Below, piece after piece: positions 21,286 through 33,330 of a DNA stretch of 64,000 bases. The notes under the pieces are model-generated. The model saw only the letters and a program-made list of their open reading frames with translations. It did no database searches and was not told the origin of the DNA. Origin of the DNA: Nannobrachium achirus (taxonomy: Eukaryota > Chordata > Actinopteri > Myctophiformes > Myctophidae). Location of the stretch: contig OY997653.1 in NCBI GenBank assembly GCA_963921795.1, positions 2,014,001 to 2,078,000 of the forward strand, written 5' to 3'. The translations under genes were made by a program, and so were the position numbers. The first letter of the stretch is position 1. Every line of letters starts with the position of its first letter.

Positions 21286-21801
21286 GCTGTGGTTCTCAAC
21301 CTTTTCAGGCCGCGACCCCTAAAGTAATCACATTTGAACTGGGGACCCCCCACCATGACAAGCACTAAGAGTTGAGGCATTACATTTTGTATAACACGGT
21401 TCTGTTGTGAAAATAGCAGATCTACATGCTCACAACGCCTCGCGTTGGGGACCCCCCACCCTGACAAGCACTAAGAGTTGAGGCATTACATTTTGCATGA
21501 CACGGTTCTATTGTGAAAATAGCAGATCTACATGCTCACAACGCCTCGCGTTGCGAGGCGTTGTGAGCATGTAGATCTGCTATTTTCACAATTTCTGCCT
21601 CTAATATTTGACAATTTGGCCAATGTTTAATTTGTCATTTTAGAGGTATTAACTACCCTAGTCTATACACTTAAACGTTATGTTGGTTTGTTTACTGTTG
21701 AGGGAGAAAACAATGCTGCACATTAAGTTAATCATTTGGGGACCCCCCAAAATAATTTGGGGACCCCCCTGGGGGTCCAACCCCCAGGTTGAGAACCACT
21801 G
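21286..21801 (+). mobile_element. Family-B hAT MITE with internal tandem duplication
   Basis: GGTTCTCAACCTTTTCAGGC at the left and GGTTGAGAACCACTG at the right. A block of about 105 bp (GGGGACCCCCCACC to the module centre CGCCTCGCGTT) is present twice in tandem, so the first copy carries only a left half module (about 21407-21445) and the second the complete hairpin. Confidence 0.88.
21510..21592. repeat. Hairpin module (family B), perfect
   Basis: Arms of 40 bp with a 3-base loop: ATTGTGAAAATAGCAGATCT and its complement outside, CAACGCCTCGC/GCGAGGCGTTG inside. The stem variant is ACATGCTC/GAGCATGT, matched on both arms. Confidence 0.97.
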
Positions 21802-23313
21802 GTGTACTGTACTGTATGTCCTTATGTCCATTTTTTTTAGCTATTTGTACTTTACTTGAGTATTTCCAATTTCCAGTACCTTACTCCACTACATCTCAGA
21901 TCCAAATATTGTACTTTTACTCCACTACATTTATTCGAAAACTTTAGTTACTAGTAACTTAAATTATAATATTATAAAACATACATAAACCACTTTAGCC
22001 CTATTTTATACCGTGGCTATTTGAAAATAGCCGATCTACAAGCTGAGTGGAGCGGTTTTTGCAGAAATCCTCTACTGGCATGAAACCGCTCCATTCTCAT
22101 TGAAATGCATTGGCGGAACACAGATTCCACTCTCATAGGTATTTTGGTGTGAGGGCACCCTTAGGCTGCACCCACACCAAAGTACCTATGAGAGTGGAAT
22201 CCCCATTCCGGTAACAGGAAAAGCCGACCTAAAACAAAGTCGACCCAAACTCGTTTCCCAACGGGTCTGTGGCCTTAAGCTAGATGCAGAATAGACAAAA
22301 ATCTAATCTTTGCTTCTGGGGGTCCCCGGAACAAAATATTTTGCGATGGGGGTCCGTGGCCAAATACATATCATTATGGGGGTCCTTGACATGACAAAGT
22401 TTGAGAAACAATGATAGCAACATAAGTTTTTTCAGGAAAACTGTTAGGATTTAGAAGACATAATTTTGTAGAATGTGCCTATCAGTGGTTAAGGACCCCT
22501 ATCCAAGCATCCATGCCAAACTTTGCACACACACACACACACACTCCTTGGCTGGCAAACCACAACTTCCTTCCCTGATTTCTCACATACCCCTCTTCTA
22601 GCGCCACCACAAGGTTGCTTTTTGCATGCCACTTACAGGCCAATTTGTGTAAACATGCAACCTGACGGTCGCTTATCTTCTGATTAGGGAGTCTTGCTGG
22701 TGAGTCTTAAGGACAGGTTGTGGACAATCACAGACACAGCAGTAACGATAGGAGGCCTAGTTAATCATTCTCACACTATTGAGGTCAAACACAAGGTGTG
22801 TGTGTGTGTGCGTGCGTGCGTGCGTGTGCGTGTGTGCATGTGCTTAACTGTGTTCTGTAGTTATGTGACCGTGGTGGGAAAAGGTAATTTTCTATTACTT
22901 AAGTATCAATGCTACAATGTAGAACACTCAAGTAAAAAGTCTGGTAATCAAAGAGATCACAACTCGTTGCATGCTCCATTTTCAAATAAGCCTGAAGTGG
23001 TTAATTTATGTTGTGTACCGGTAATAACAATCAAAATCTACAAAGTAACTAGTAGTGGAGTAAAAGTAGCCTAGAATATTTGTCTGACTCTATATGAGAT
23101 GTAGTGGAGCAAAAGTATAGAACATTGGAAATACTCCAGTAAAGTAAAAGTACCTCAAAACTGAGTACAGTACATGTACTTAGTTACTTTCCACCACTGT
23201 GTGACACTTGGAGTATTTGTAACCACCAATGAGATGTTACTTCCTGGTTTGGATGAGAATCAAACAGTGTAAGCAAAGCATCAATCACGGTTTTTGTGTA
23301 TTCGATCCTGTGT

Positions 23314-23325
23314 GTGTGTGTGTGC

Positions 23326-23379
<54 letters not shown>
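23314..23379. repeat. (TG)n microsatellite, left of a hAT-like insertion
   Basis: The TG tract continues at 25090 on the far side of the element at 23380-25089. Confidence 0.96.
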
Positions 23380-23385
<6 letters not shown>

Positions 23386-25089
23386 TGCACCGATACCGAT
23401 ATTGGATCGGTATCGGCCGCCGATATGAAGGTAATTAATGTTAATTAATTATATCGGATATCGACACAACGTCGCCGATCCAAGCCCCGATATAAATAAT
23501 AATAATAATAATAAATATACAACATAATCACGCAATTGGAAGCCCATGAGGCCATGACCAAATGTTTTTAGCATATAATTATTAAATAAACATCCCAAAA
23601 TCTTCTTATGGATCAAACTTCTTTTTTTGTCGCTCCTCCACCCTTGTCTTAACGAGACACGGCTTCGCTGCAGGCTGCACAGCAGGCACGTGCACAGACT
23701 GCACACAGACATCAAAGGGGGCTTGAGCCCCTGCCCTTTTATCCGTCTGTAAAAATTGCCCTCTTCAGACCATGAATGCATTTTTTTTACTATGGTAAAA
23801 GAAATGCAAATGTCCCCTTTCCCATACCATAACTCCACTCGAGAGAATTGTCCACCAAAATGCCTTTTTAGAAATGTCAGCCCCTGCCTCTCTTTACATT
23901 CTCTGCACTCCCTGCTGCAGCCTGCACAGCAAGATGCTCTGGTCCTACTTATTATAACTCTATGCGGCCTGACACTCAGTAAACATTAGCAGCCTACCGA
24001 ATACAGATGGTGCTGATTAATACAAGGATATATTCCATAATCCTGTGTCATTGTCGTCTCAAAAAAAGATGAAGGAGAAAGAAAAAAAGCATCGCGTGTC
24101 ACCAGGCTTTCCTGCGTCCAGACGGTCAGAAGGAGTTTTACTTTCACTTTCATAGATAGAATGCAACAGGATTGCTGCTGTTGCAAGCTATACAGAAAAA
24201 GCCATCCTATGAATGTCTCTTTATTTTAGCCAGTTTCAAAGGAGAATCACCTCCCGTTTCTCTGTTGTTGAAAGTCAGTTCACTTTGCTTGATGTCGTCG
24301 TGTGTCTCCACACGCTGGATTAATTAATGCATGTCCAGGTGAAGCTCGTTAAAAGTCGTTATAGTCTCCTCCGATAGTTTCACAAAGTACATTAAGCAAC
24401 AGAAATGTATTAAGTCCCTATACAGAGGTTTTACCCATGGGTTTTACAAGCCATAACAACCGGAGCAGGGGCATGAGGTAATAATTTTGCCCTTAAATAT
24501 TTGAAAGGACCAGACTAGAGTCAGACTAGGGGTAGCCTAAATGTCTCACCTTGGAAATGCAACCTTATTTATTTGAGCTTTTAAGACAATCCTTTTGCAT
24601 TAAGATACGATTTTGCTTGTTAAAACAATATTTATTAAATAATAATATTATTAACAATAATATTTGAAATAAATCATCTGAAATGTAGCCTACACATAAT
24701 TTAAAAATAAAGGTTTTGCTATAATCATGCAGCTCTAACAGTGACACAGACATAGCAGCAATGGCACAACATTATGGAAACATATATACAGTAGTATATT
24801 ACTTAAAGTGAATGATCAGCTGGCATCAATATTATATCCATAATTAGACTGGGTTATTTGAAGAATAAATATAAAAAGAGTTGCCATTGCATTTTGCACT
24901 CAGTTGCACTGAATGCACTCTGTTATTTGAACTGAAGCTATCCTACAATTAATAAATGGCTTAAAGGTGAAGCTTTTTTTGCTATGTAGCCTACTGTAAA
25001 TATCGGGTATCGTATCGGTTATCGGGAAATAGCCAAATTAATATATCGGATCGGATCGGAACAGAAAAAAACGGATCGGTGCACCTCTA
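23380..25089. mobile_element. hAT-like element in a TG microsatellite
   Basis: Terminal repeats TAGAGGTGCACCGATACCGA and CGGATCGGTGCACCTCTA flank 1.7 kb containing further TATCGG motifs at both ends. Both flanks read GTGTGTGT, compatible with an 8-bp duplication but uninformative inside a TG tract. No transposase domain or long frame is present, so it is a non-autonomous deletion derivative. No hairpin module was seen. Confidence 0.82.
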
Positions 25090-25341
25090 GTGTGTGTGTG
25101 TGTGTGTGTGTGTGTTGTGGTAGTGAATAAACAGGGCTGGCCTCTGCCTCCATCAAACGGGGCTCATATGCTGTGACAGATCAGACAGATGGCAGGGAGA
25201 GAGACTGCTGTTTTTAGACCTATTCCGTGGCTCGCACAGCAGTGGACGAGATAGCGTTAGGAGAGAGTGGGTGGTACGGGGGGAGGTGGGGGGTGTATGG
25301 GGGGGTCATCATCGTGAAATCTAGGCTGTCTGTCTGTCACA

Positions 25342-25817
25342 CAGTGTTGTTTTTGACAACAAATTTTGTTTTAGTTTTAGTCATAGTCTTTTGAATAAAA
25401 TGTAATAGTCAAATAAATATCATAAGGTTTTAGGCGATTACATCTACAGTTGATTTAGTCAACTGAAATGTATTTTGGCAGGCCTTGATGGAATCGTAAT
25501 GACACTTTTTTACACTTGGTTGCGTGCTGAGAATAGCAGATCTACAAGCTCACAACGCGTCGCGCTGCGACGCGTTGAAGATCTGCTATTTTCACACCTG
25601 AGAGCAACCAAACAAAAAATGACTCTCTTCTCCACTAGTCCCTCCCTAACGTTTTAGTCTAGTTTTTATTTTGTTGACGAAATTGTCAATATATTTAGTC
25701 TTGGTTTTAGTCATCATAGCTTAGTTTTTATTTCGTTTTTATATAGTTTTCGTCAGTGAAAAAAACGCAGTCGACAAACATTTTTCGTCACAGTCTTTGT
25801 CGACGAAATCAACACTG
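25342..25817 (-). mobile_element. Family-A hAT MITE with perfect target duplication
   Basis: CAGTGTTG...CAACACTG ends, flanked by CTGTCACA at 25334-25341 and again at 25818-25825. This copy establishes the ends and 8-bp duplication of the family that forms the grm1 intron. Module at 25526-25593. Confidence 0.95.
25526..25593. repeat. Hairpin module (family A), right arm shortened
   Basis: GCTGAGAATAGCAGATCTAC, inner CAACGCGTCGC/GCGACGCGTTG, then GAAGATCTGCTATTTTCA. The right arm lacks TGAGCTTGT. Confidence 0.9.
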
Positions 25818-26006
25818 CTGTCACAGAACTGATTGGCAGCGGGACGAGTTGCAGTCTGTAGTCTCTGTCGTCACCCTCCCCCCTGCCTGCGCCAACTCGC
25901 CATGCGAGGGCATCTCTGGCCTTGCGCTGGGAGGATCCAGTCTGCCTGTCACTGGCAGATAGCACTCCACTGACCAGAGGACCCACTGTGAGAGTAAATA
26001 CAACAC

Positions 26007-26009
<3 letters not shown>

Positions 26010-26079
<70 letters not shown>
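26010..26079. repeat. (TG)n microsatellite
   Basis: TG tract of about 70 bp. Confidence 0.97.
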
Positions 26080-26080
<1 letters not shown>

Positions 26081-26367
26081 CAGACACACAGGATGCACAC
26101 AGGGACTGACTGATGTTATTAATGGAGACAAGCTGCAAGAGTAAACACCACTAGAACCATCCCCTCAAACACAAACACACAAACTAGGGATGGGACCATA
26201 TGAAAATGTCATGCAGGGACTAGCTGGGCCCCTGATTCAGCCCGGGAAAAAGAGTTGGAGTGGCCCTCATTGCGCACTATAGAGAGAGATCTCTTTCTAT
26301 AGCGCTGCTGCTACTCAAATATTTGCCATTTCAGATCATGATAAGTGACAAGCCAGTGGGCCCTTCG

Positions 26368-26916
26368 GGCGGCCCAGCGTCTAGTCGGCGACCTGGCCAA
26401 CTCGGGAACGATGTAAATAGGGAATGAATGCCCTGCCCTTTAATGCAAACCCCATTATACTGTTGTCATAGGACCCGTTTTGACCATCTGTTTGCCTGTG
26501 TCCATTTATGCCCATATATGGAGTATCTGTCTGTGCCTCCGACTGTGTTGCAGACACAGTGCCGGTTCCCCCTTTAATGCAAACCCCATTATACCTGTTG
26601 TCATAGGACCCGTTTTGACCATCTGTTTGCCTGTGTCCATTTATGCCCATATATGGAGATATCTGTATCTGTCTGTCTGCGTCCACTTTATGCCCATATA
26701 TGGAGATCTTTACCATCTGTTTGCCTGTGTCCATTTATGTCCATATATGGAGATATCCTTATCTGTCTGTCTGCATCCATTTTATGCCCATATATGGAGA
26801 TCTATGCAGACACAGTGCCAGTTCCGGAAAGTCCTGATGTCAGTCATCAGAATACGAACCTTTCGTGCTGGTTCCAGAAAATCGTGTATCGGGTCGGGTC
26901 GAGGCCGAGCACCTAA
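26368..26916 (-). mobile_element. CATATATGG-rich element, inverted relative of 14404-15545
   Basis: CTTCGGGCGGCCCAGCGTCT and GCCTGTGTCCATTTATGCCC blocks are the complement of the right part of the element at 14404. TATGCCCATATATGGAGAT recurs several times with GTCTGTCTGC spacers. The boundary with the next element near 26916 is not sharp. Confidence 0.6.
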
Positions 26917-27235
26917 TAGGCCAAAAGTTTGTTTTACCAATTATCAAGACATACGGGCAGTTGACAGTTTGCCTTGGTTACTCATTGAAGTTGAATCTCC
27001 ATATATGGAGATAACCTACGCATCACACTAAGTCTGACCTCACCAGCCCATATTTGGGCATGAGCAACTTATGTCTCCATATATGGAGATATGATGACAT
27101 CACACAGTCCTCAGCCGATGATGTGGCGTGATGTCATACAATACACAAACGAGCCCAGGGTTGGCTTATAGCAGCTGTCGGTAGGACCATATATGGATTC
27201 TGTTAGTGTGGATCTCCTAACAGGGCATCATCTGG

Positions 27236-27690
27236 GATACAATCCCTTTTATGCCCATATATGGAGATCCCTAACAGAATCCCTTTCATGCCCATATATG
27301 GAGATCCCTAACAGAATCCCTTTTATGCCCATATATGGAGATCCCTAACAGCATCCCTTTTATGCCCATATATGGAGATCACTAACAGCTAACAGAATCC
27401 CTTTTATGCCCATATATGGAGATCCCTAACATAATCCCTTTTATGCCCATATATGGAGATCCCTAACAGAATCCCTTTTATGCCCATATATGGAGATCCC
27501 TAACAGAATCCCTTTTATGCCCATATATGGAGATCCCTAATATAATCCCTTTTATGCCCATATATGGAGATCCCTAACAGAATCCCTTGTATGCCCATAT
27601 ATGGAGATCCCTAACAGAATCCTTTTATGCCCATATATGGAGATCCCTAACAGAATCCCTTTTATGCCCATATATTATGGAGAAATCCCT
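27236..27690. repeat. 37-bp minisatellite with CCATATATGG in each unit
   Basis: About 12 units of AACAGAATCCCTTTTATGCC followed by CATATATGGAGATCCCT. Each contains CCATATATGG, which fits the serum response factor CArG consensus CC(A/T)6GG. Units differ by one or two bases; one has an ATT insertion in the CArG core (about 27673). Confidence 0.95.
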
Positions 27691-27761
27691 GCTCTGAGTA
27701 TCTGACATCAGTGTGATGTCACCTGTTTATGCCCATATATGGAGATCCCTGCTCTGCGTAT

Positions 27762-27890
27762 CTGGTTGCTATGGTAAACAGTTGGTTGCTAGGGTAAAAA
27801 AACATGGTTGCTATGGTAAACAGTTGGTTGCTAGGGTAAACAGTTGGTTGCTAGGGTAAAACCATGGTTGCTAAGGTGGTTGCTAACGTA
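27762..27890. repeat. GGTTGCTAxGGTAAACA tandem repeat
   Basis: About six imperfect units of GGTTGCTATGGTAAACAGTT-type sequence; the inverted counterpart is at about 51645-51755. Confidence 0.88.
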
Positions 27891-28478
27891 CACTAACAGA
27901 CCAGCAACAACAGACTGTTGCCACAGCAACGTACACAAAGGTTTGTGTACACATGTGGTGTGATGTCATACTGATGCGGAGATATGAGCAGGGCAAAGGT
28001 GTGACGTGTGACGTGTGACCGACGGACGGACAGACGGACGGACGGCCGGACGGCCGGTGGAGGTTTTCATAGTAAACTGCTCCCTGACGGTCGCAACAAC
28101 ACATTCGGTGCGATGCGCTCTGCACTCTGATTGGTTAGGGAAATTCTACACTTCTACTACAGTGATCATAACGCGATCGCCCAGGCTTCTTTTTCTTTCC
28201 GATCGCCAAAAGAAGCCTGGGTTTCCGAGGCTATGTCACGATTATTGTGACCAAAGAAATTGCGATTTATGATATTATCGCGATTATCAAAATATCCCCA
28301 ACATCCTTTATCCTGGGGCGGAACATTTGCCCCAAAAAAATAGCTGATCTACAAGCTCTGGCAAAGAGATTTTGTAGAGAGTGAAAAAATTGATCCCAGT
28401 GCATGACGGAGGATAATTCAACAATACATTTAAATCTCCACCATAAGATTATTGTGAGTGTTTTTTATCACGATAAAC

Positions 28479-28925
28479 CAGGGGTGGGCAACATCTTTTT
28501 CCAGGGGGCCATACTTGATAAAGTTAGTGAAGGGCCATACGTTAGACAATTGAAACTTGAAAGTTAAAACAACATGAATTTGAATACACGAAAATCACAT
28601 TGCCTATTTTGCGTGGTGTCTTTAATGCTTATGAAATATTTATAAATATGGATTAATGGCAGACTGTTTCACTGTTACATATAAACATTGACATTTGAGT
28701 ACATACGGACGGAATATGGAATGCAGTATACTACTCAGCTGGTACATAGGCCTATATATAAATTACTAATAATTAATTGGAGATGCATTAAATTGATTTC
28801 CTTAAAAGAACATAATGATGTCGATTTTGTGGGGTTAATTTAGTTTTTCTTGAGGACTTCGAGGGCCGTATTGAGATGGTTGAAGGGCCGGGTCCGACCC
28901 CCGGGCCTTATGTTGCCCATGTGTG
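28479..28925. mobile_element. hAT-like MITE nested in a GATAAACG element
   Basis: The ends are CAGGGGTGGGCAAC and GTTGCCCATGTGTG. The 8-bp duplication CGATAAAC is at 28471-28478 and 28926-28933. The host element (about 28140-28959, with ATTATCGCGATTATC motifs) abuts a CA microsatellite and holds a half module at about 28337-28360. Confidence 0.8.
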
Positions 28926-28958
28926 CGATAAACGATAATACTGATTATCATCCCATCC

Positions 28959-28959
<1 letters not shown>

Positions 28960-29045
<86 letters not shown>
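28960..29045. repeat. (CA)n microsatellite
   Basis: CA tract directly abutting the transposon end CATCCTTA. Confidence 0.97.
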
Positions 29046-29046
<1 letters not shown>

Positions 29047-29488
29047 CCATTCCGGAAATGTTTAAGTTTAGGGTAGAGTACGCATGCTATGCTTAACTGA
29101 CTCATCACACATAACACCAATGCCAGCAGCTAGCTAAAGGACTGGTGAGGATGAGAAAAGGAGGGGGCTGGGAGTGGGACGTGGAGTGAAGGAGAGAGAG
29201 TGCCGGAGGTGTATTTGCAGAGTCATTAAGACAGCCATTAAGCCACTTAATCGTGCAGAAAAAAGGATGAGGACTAATCTTCATGGTAACACGGGAAGGA
29301 AACAGCAGAGTTACGTCGTCCTCTTCTCTCCGCCCACTGGCACCCAATAACGATTACAGTCTAGCAGGAATTATAGTAATCAGGGGGGCCTGGCCCTGGT
29401 ATAAGATGGACGTCAGGGGCGTCACACCAAATTCTGTGCCCTGGGTACAAGGATTCACTGCGGGCCCCCCATGAATGTTAACTATCGA

Positions 29489-29546
29489 AAAATAGCAGAT
29501 ATACAAGCTCACAGCGCAGCTGCGAGCTTGTATATCTGCTATTTTT
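29489..29546. repeat. Hairpin module (family E, left copy)
   Basis: AAAATAGCAGATATACAAGC and its complement with a shortened centre CAGCGCAGCTG. Both arms carry the GATATAC/GTATATC variant here. Confidence 0.9.
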
Positions 29547-29804
29547 GAAAAATCGTGAAAATGTGTGCAAGAAACCTATGTTTCCATGTCAGTGGTGCTC
29601 ATTTTCATGTCAAGGACCCCCAAGATGATATGTATTTTTTTGAAAAACCCTATTTTTCTATGTCAGCAATCTGGCCAGCCATCGTCTTTTCACTTAACCC
29701 TTCCAGTGCCAGCCCCTAGAGGGCGCCAAAGAATGCCAGGGTATCTCTCATAGGCGAGTGCATTAGCATCCGGGGACTCACGTTGCAGTGACGCGCGTGC
29801 TCAC

Positions 29805-30847
29805 TAGGGTTGGAGGCGGTAACCGCCGTACCGCCGTACCGCGGTATACCGAGGTCTACCGCGGTGTCATTGTGCTTACCGCGGTAAAAAGACAAAAAAA
29901 ATGGTCTATTTTTTATTGGAAAACAAGCGAGTTTTAAAACGGGGGAGAAGCGAGGACCGCATGCGCTCCATGCCGCTCTGCTCTGGGCCGTGTACCACAC
30001 GTTGGAAGCCACATACGTCACTCAGACACAGACCTGCACACGCGTGATTCCTAAACCCACCAGGCTTGAGTTAAGACCCGCCTCGTGGAAACGCGAGGAC
30101 TTCCAGGAGTGAGGCGGGTCTTAACTCAATCCTGGTGGGTTTAGGAATCACGCCCTGCACACAGTGCACAGAGCAGGGTACGGAGCACAACTCTATGACG
30201 GAGCAGCATACACTTTCTCTGTAATCCACTCGACACAAGGATGTTAATACATACCTTGTGTTGTGGCATATCTTTTTTTATTCATACGGATTACTGGCGG
30301 AGCGCGGGCCGCGTGGAGTAAAACCGAAAATGAAACTATTTTTGAAGCGATTTTATAACCTTTTCTGTCAAGTCTTGTAACTAAAACCTGTATATAGCAG
30401 CACTCAATCACTGCGATTTGAGAGTTGAGACGTGACGTGAGTTTACAGAATCACTGTACACGATCTGACTACCCTTCCTCTTCTGGTTTGTTCACACAGC
30501 TGTTCGTGTCTGAAAAGCCCAAGTAGCTAGCCTACGTTACTATGGTAACCCGACAGTGCAGAACTAAAAGCTCAGAACGCGTCGCGGATGCGATGTGTTG
30601 TGAGCTTGTAGATCTGCTCCTTTGAAAGCCAGACCCGCTGTGCTGTACAGAGAAGTATAACTCGGGCAGTCAGGCTGTGTCTCCTCTCCACTGTGGAGAG
30701 GCGACTTTTGGGAAGATGATTGCAATATTTTGGCTTATCGCCAAAGCTTAATTAATAGATATGGGGGTGCGGTAATTACCGCAGTACCGGCGGTAAATGG
30801 GAAGACGGTAATCGCGGTAACAAAATGTCCATACCGCCCCAGGCCTA
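29805..30847. mobile_element. hAT-like element nested in the TTAA element
   Basis: Starts TAGGGTTGGAGGCGGTAACC and ends ACCGCCCCAGGCCTA; exact 8-bp duplication GTGCTCAC at 29797-29804 and 30848-30855. Both ends carry inverted CCGCGGTA/TACCGCGG-type repeats. An inner inverted repeat of about 43-bp arms (CGTGATTCCTAAACCCACCA...) spans about 30042-30152. A hairpin module is at 30566-30619. Confidence 0.9.
30566..30619. repeat. Hairpin module, left arm shortened
   Basis: AAGCTCAGAACGCGTCGCGG, then ATGCGATGTGTTGTGAGCTT and GTAGATCTGC. The left GATCTAC and flank are lost. Confidence 0.8.
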
Positions 30848-31647
30848 GTGCTCACGTTCGTGCACGTCATGAAAAGGTCCCGGATGAAAATGGCTACAAA
30901 ATAGCTATTAGCTTGTTCTCATTTAAAAGATCATTTTTCGGCGATTTTGCCGTAAATAAACCTCGCGCCGCCTCCCTAAAAACACAATCCAGAGAAAATG
31001 ACCTTCAAAGATGTGGGTTTGCATTGGATTCGGCGGCGATTCGCGGCGGCGTTACTCGTTTACGGCCGGCCGGGGGGCGGCCGGATCTCGGTCACTGGAT
31101 GGAAAATTTAGGCCGGGGCTTCAGTAGGCCTCGGATCATTTTATTAATTTCATTAAAAAAGCCGCATTAATTCGGGATCGGCACACTGGACGTCGTGCCG
31201 CCGGCGGCGCTGAACCTTCGGTGAACATTGGGGGGCTCAAAAATGTATTTTAAACCATTTTTAATGGAATATATCGTCGGACCATGTAAAATGGCTCGCT
31301 GGAAAGCGTAGGACGAGCCAGGACCACCCACGGCTCTACAAGCAGCTTGGGGTAAGTAAAATAATAAAAAAAAAATTGTATTGGATTGAAATAAAGCCGA
31401 ACTTGTTCGGGATCGGCACAATAAGAGTTAACTGGAGCTCAGTTAGTGTGTTCTTGAGAGACTACTATGTCAGTGGCTCACAAACGTTTTCATGTGAAGG
31501 ACGCCCAAACTGATATGTATTTGGCCACGGACCCCCATCTCAAAATATTTAGTTCCAGGGACCACCCAGAAGCAAAATTTGCGTTACAAACGTTCGCTTA
31601 AAAAAATACATGTATTCAAAGATTTTCACACATTTTCGTGACTTTTC

Positions 31648-31705
31648 CAAAATAGCAGATCTACAAGCTCGCAGCGCGGCACTGAGTTGTATATCTGCTA
31701 TTTTT
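31648..31705. repeat. Hairpin module (family E, right copy)
   Basis: AAAATAGCAGATCTACAAGC, CGCAGCGCGGCACTGAG, then TTGTATATCTGCTATTTTT; the right inner arm is deleted. Confidence 0.88.
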
Positions 31706-32396
31706 CAATAGCTAAAGTTACTAGGGCCCCTCCACCTTGGGCCCTAGTAACTCAGTCCCACTTTCCCTCCCCCTTGTGACGCCCACTGATGGACGTACCA
31801 CGGAACTCGGCGTGAAGGTCGATCCCCCTCTCTCAACCCAATAGTTGCTGTTCTCCTCTGGGTTTGTCTGAAGTGTGGACAGCATGATTACCACCACCGG
31901 TCTGGAGTAAATTAAGCCTGTGTCTCGTGCCAGGGCTTTGAGTTCAGAGGGACCACTTTTTATAGTCAGGGGATTTTGCCTCAATTCTAACTCTGTTCGG
32001 TTTGGCTCCAAGCTGTAAGCCGTAGTAAGTCACGGCTCACTTGCTGCTGGCGTGTGGAATTTGAGTGTGCCAGGCAGTCATGTGTTCCTCTGAGGTTGTT
32101 TTTTTAAAGCTACCGGTAATCAAGTTTTGCGCTGAAGTTGGCTCCATCTCAACCAGTCCTTTTGCTATTACTTAGTATTTTGTTAGAGGCCGTTGGGTTG
32201 AAGGTTCAGTCAGTTGCTTCCTTAACAGACGGAGAGCGTTGCTGTTGCCAGTGCCGTGTCTGGCTTGGACAGTTGCTATGGTAACCCTCCTACAGAACCG
32301 AGATGTCTATGAGCGTACTGGAGGAAAGTTGGGTTGCTAGGGCCATGATGATGGAACTTCTCTCTGCTGTATTCTTCTATTTATTTCTCTCGCTCA

Positions 32397-32504
<108 letters not shown>

Positions 32505-33330
32505 TTAAAAGAAAAAAGATGGTATTGTGGCTGTGAATAAATTGTTTTCTTTTTCATTAGATCTTTAATGGGCGGCCCCAAAATTTCAAGACATAATTAT
32601 CTTGGCCAAAATAATCACGATTCACAATACTACTCCTGATAATAACCAGTAAGACTCCCTAATCGGGAGATAAGCGACCGTCAGGTCACATGTACACACA
32701 TATAGGACTGTAAGTGCCATTGGTTCCTGGTTATAAAAACATACAGGAAGGTACTTTACCTTAAATCTTTTACTTTAGACCAGCTCTGGCCTGGTCTCAA
32801 GTCCTGCACAGTCCCCCAGTGCAGCATTTCCTTGAAATTTTAAGTGTGCATTAGAATAGATTGACCCGACTGTAGGCGGGTCTGCAGCGCACGCCGCACA
32901 CTGCTTGCAATCAAAACACTTTTGATTCCAACACTCAACTGTTCAGTTGGTTAGAAGACTCTGCTGAGAGAATCTGCATTGCGGATGAATAATAAATGAT
33001 CTGGGACAAATGATCCATAATGTTGCATCATCAAGTGAAATCAGACAGTTTGTCTAGCAGGGAGGCACCAAAAACGTAACTCGTTTTCATGGTCAGAAAC
33101 AGAAGATGAACCTTGCACTTGATTTGAGCTTTTCTTTATCATTATTCTTCTTATTAATATGAACATTACTATTTATAAGAATCAGTTGAACACGAACAGC
33201 ATCGTGCATCACAGAGATGAGGAGAGAAAGAAATAATAGTTTATTTCAATACATTCTTCAAAACATCTTTGAAGAATTTCATGAACCTTCTGGCTTTCTT
33301 TACCTGTCTCAGTGCAATGTTAGGCTAGTG

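Larger units (their letters stand above)
26917..28105 (-). mobile_element. Minisatellite-bearing element, copy 1
   Basis: From CCAAAAGTTTGTTTTACC to GTAAACTGCTCCCTGACGGT. A near-identical copy lies inverted at 51468-52465, with the same order of parts: a unique 300-bp left block, the 37-bp minisatellite, a GGTTGCTAxGGTAAA repeat block and a GGACGGACGG-type tract. Copy 2 has about 65 extra bases near 52160-52225. No protein-coding frame. Confidence 0.8.
29698..31427. mobile_element. TTAA-flanked (piggyBac-like) element inside a family-E MITE
   Basis: TTAA at 29694-29697 and 31428-31431 flank imperfect ends CCCTTCCAGTGCC and GGCACAATAAGAG. Removing it rejoins the family-E sequence TTTTCACTTAACTGGAGCTC. 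GC-rich palindromic stretches (GCCGGCCGGGGGGCGGCCGG near 31065) lie inside. No transposase frame was recognised. Confidence 0.82.
29414..31788. mobile_element. hAT-like element, outermost of a four-level nest
   Basis: Ends CAGGGGCGTCACA and TTGTGACGCCCACTG; exact 8-bp target duplication ATGGACGT at 29406-29413 and 31789-31796. Only about 64 bp (left) and 75 bp (right) are its own; the rest is a family-E MITE (about 29478-31713) that itself contains further insertions. Confidence 0.9.

Noticed and set aside
23449-23838. Transposase in the hAT-like element
   Set aside because: The 129-residue minus-strand frame has no hAT dimerisation or catalytic motif and looks like chance.
27236-27690. CRISPR-like regularly spaced repeats
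   Set aside because: Units are contiguous near-identical 37-mers with no unique spacers, in a vertebrate genome; this is a minisatellite.
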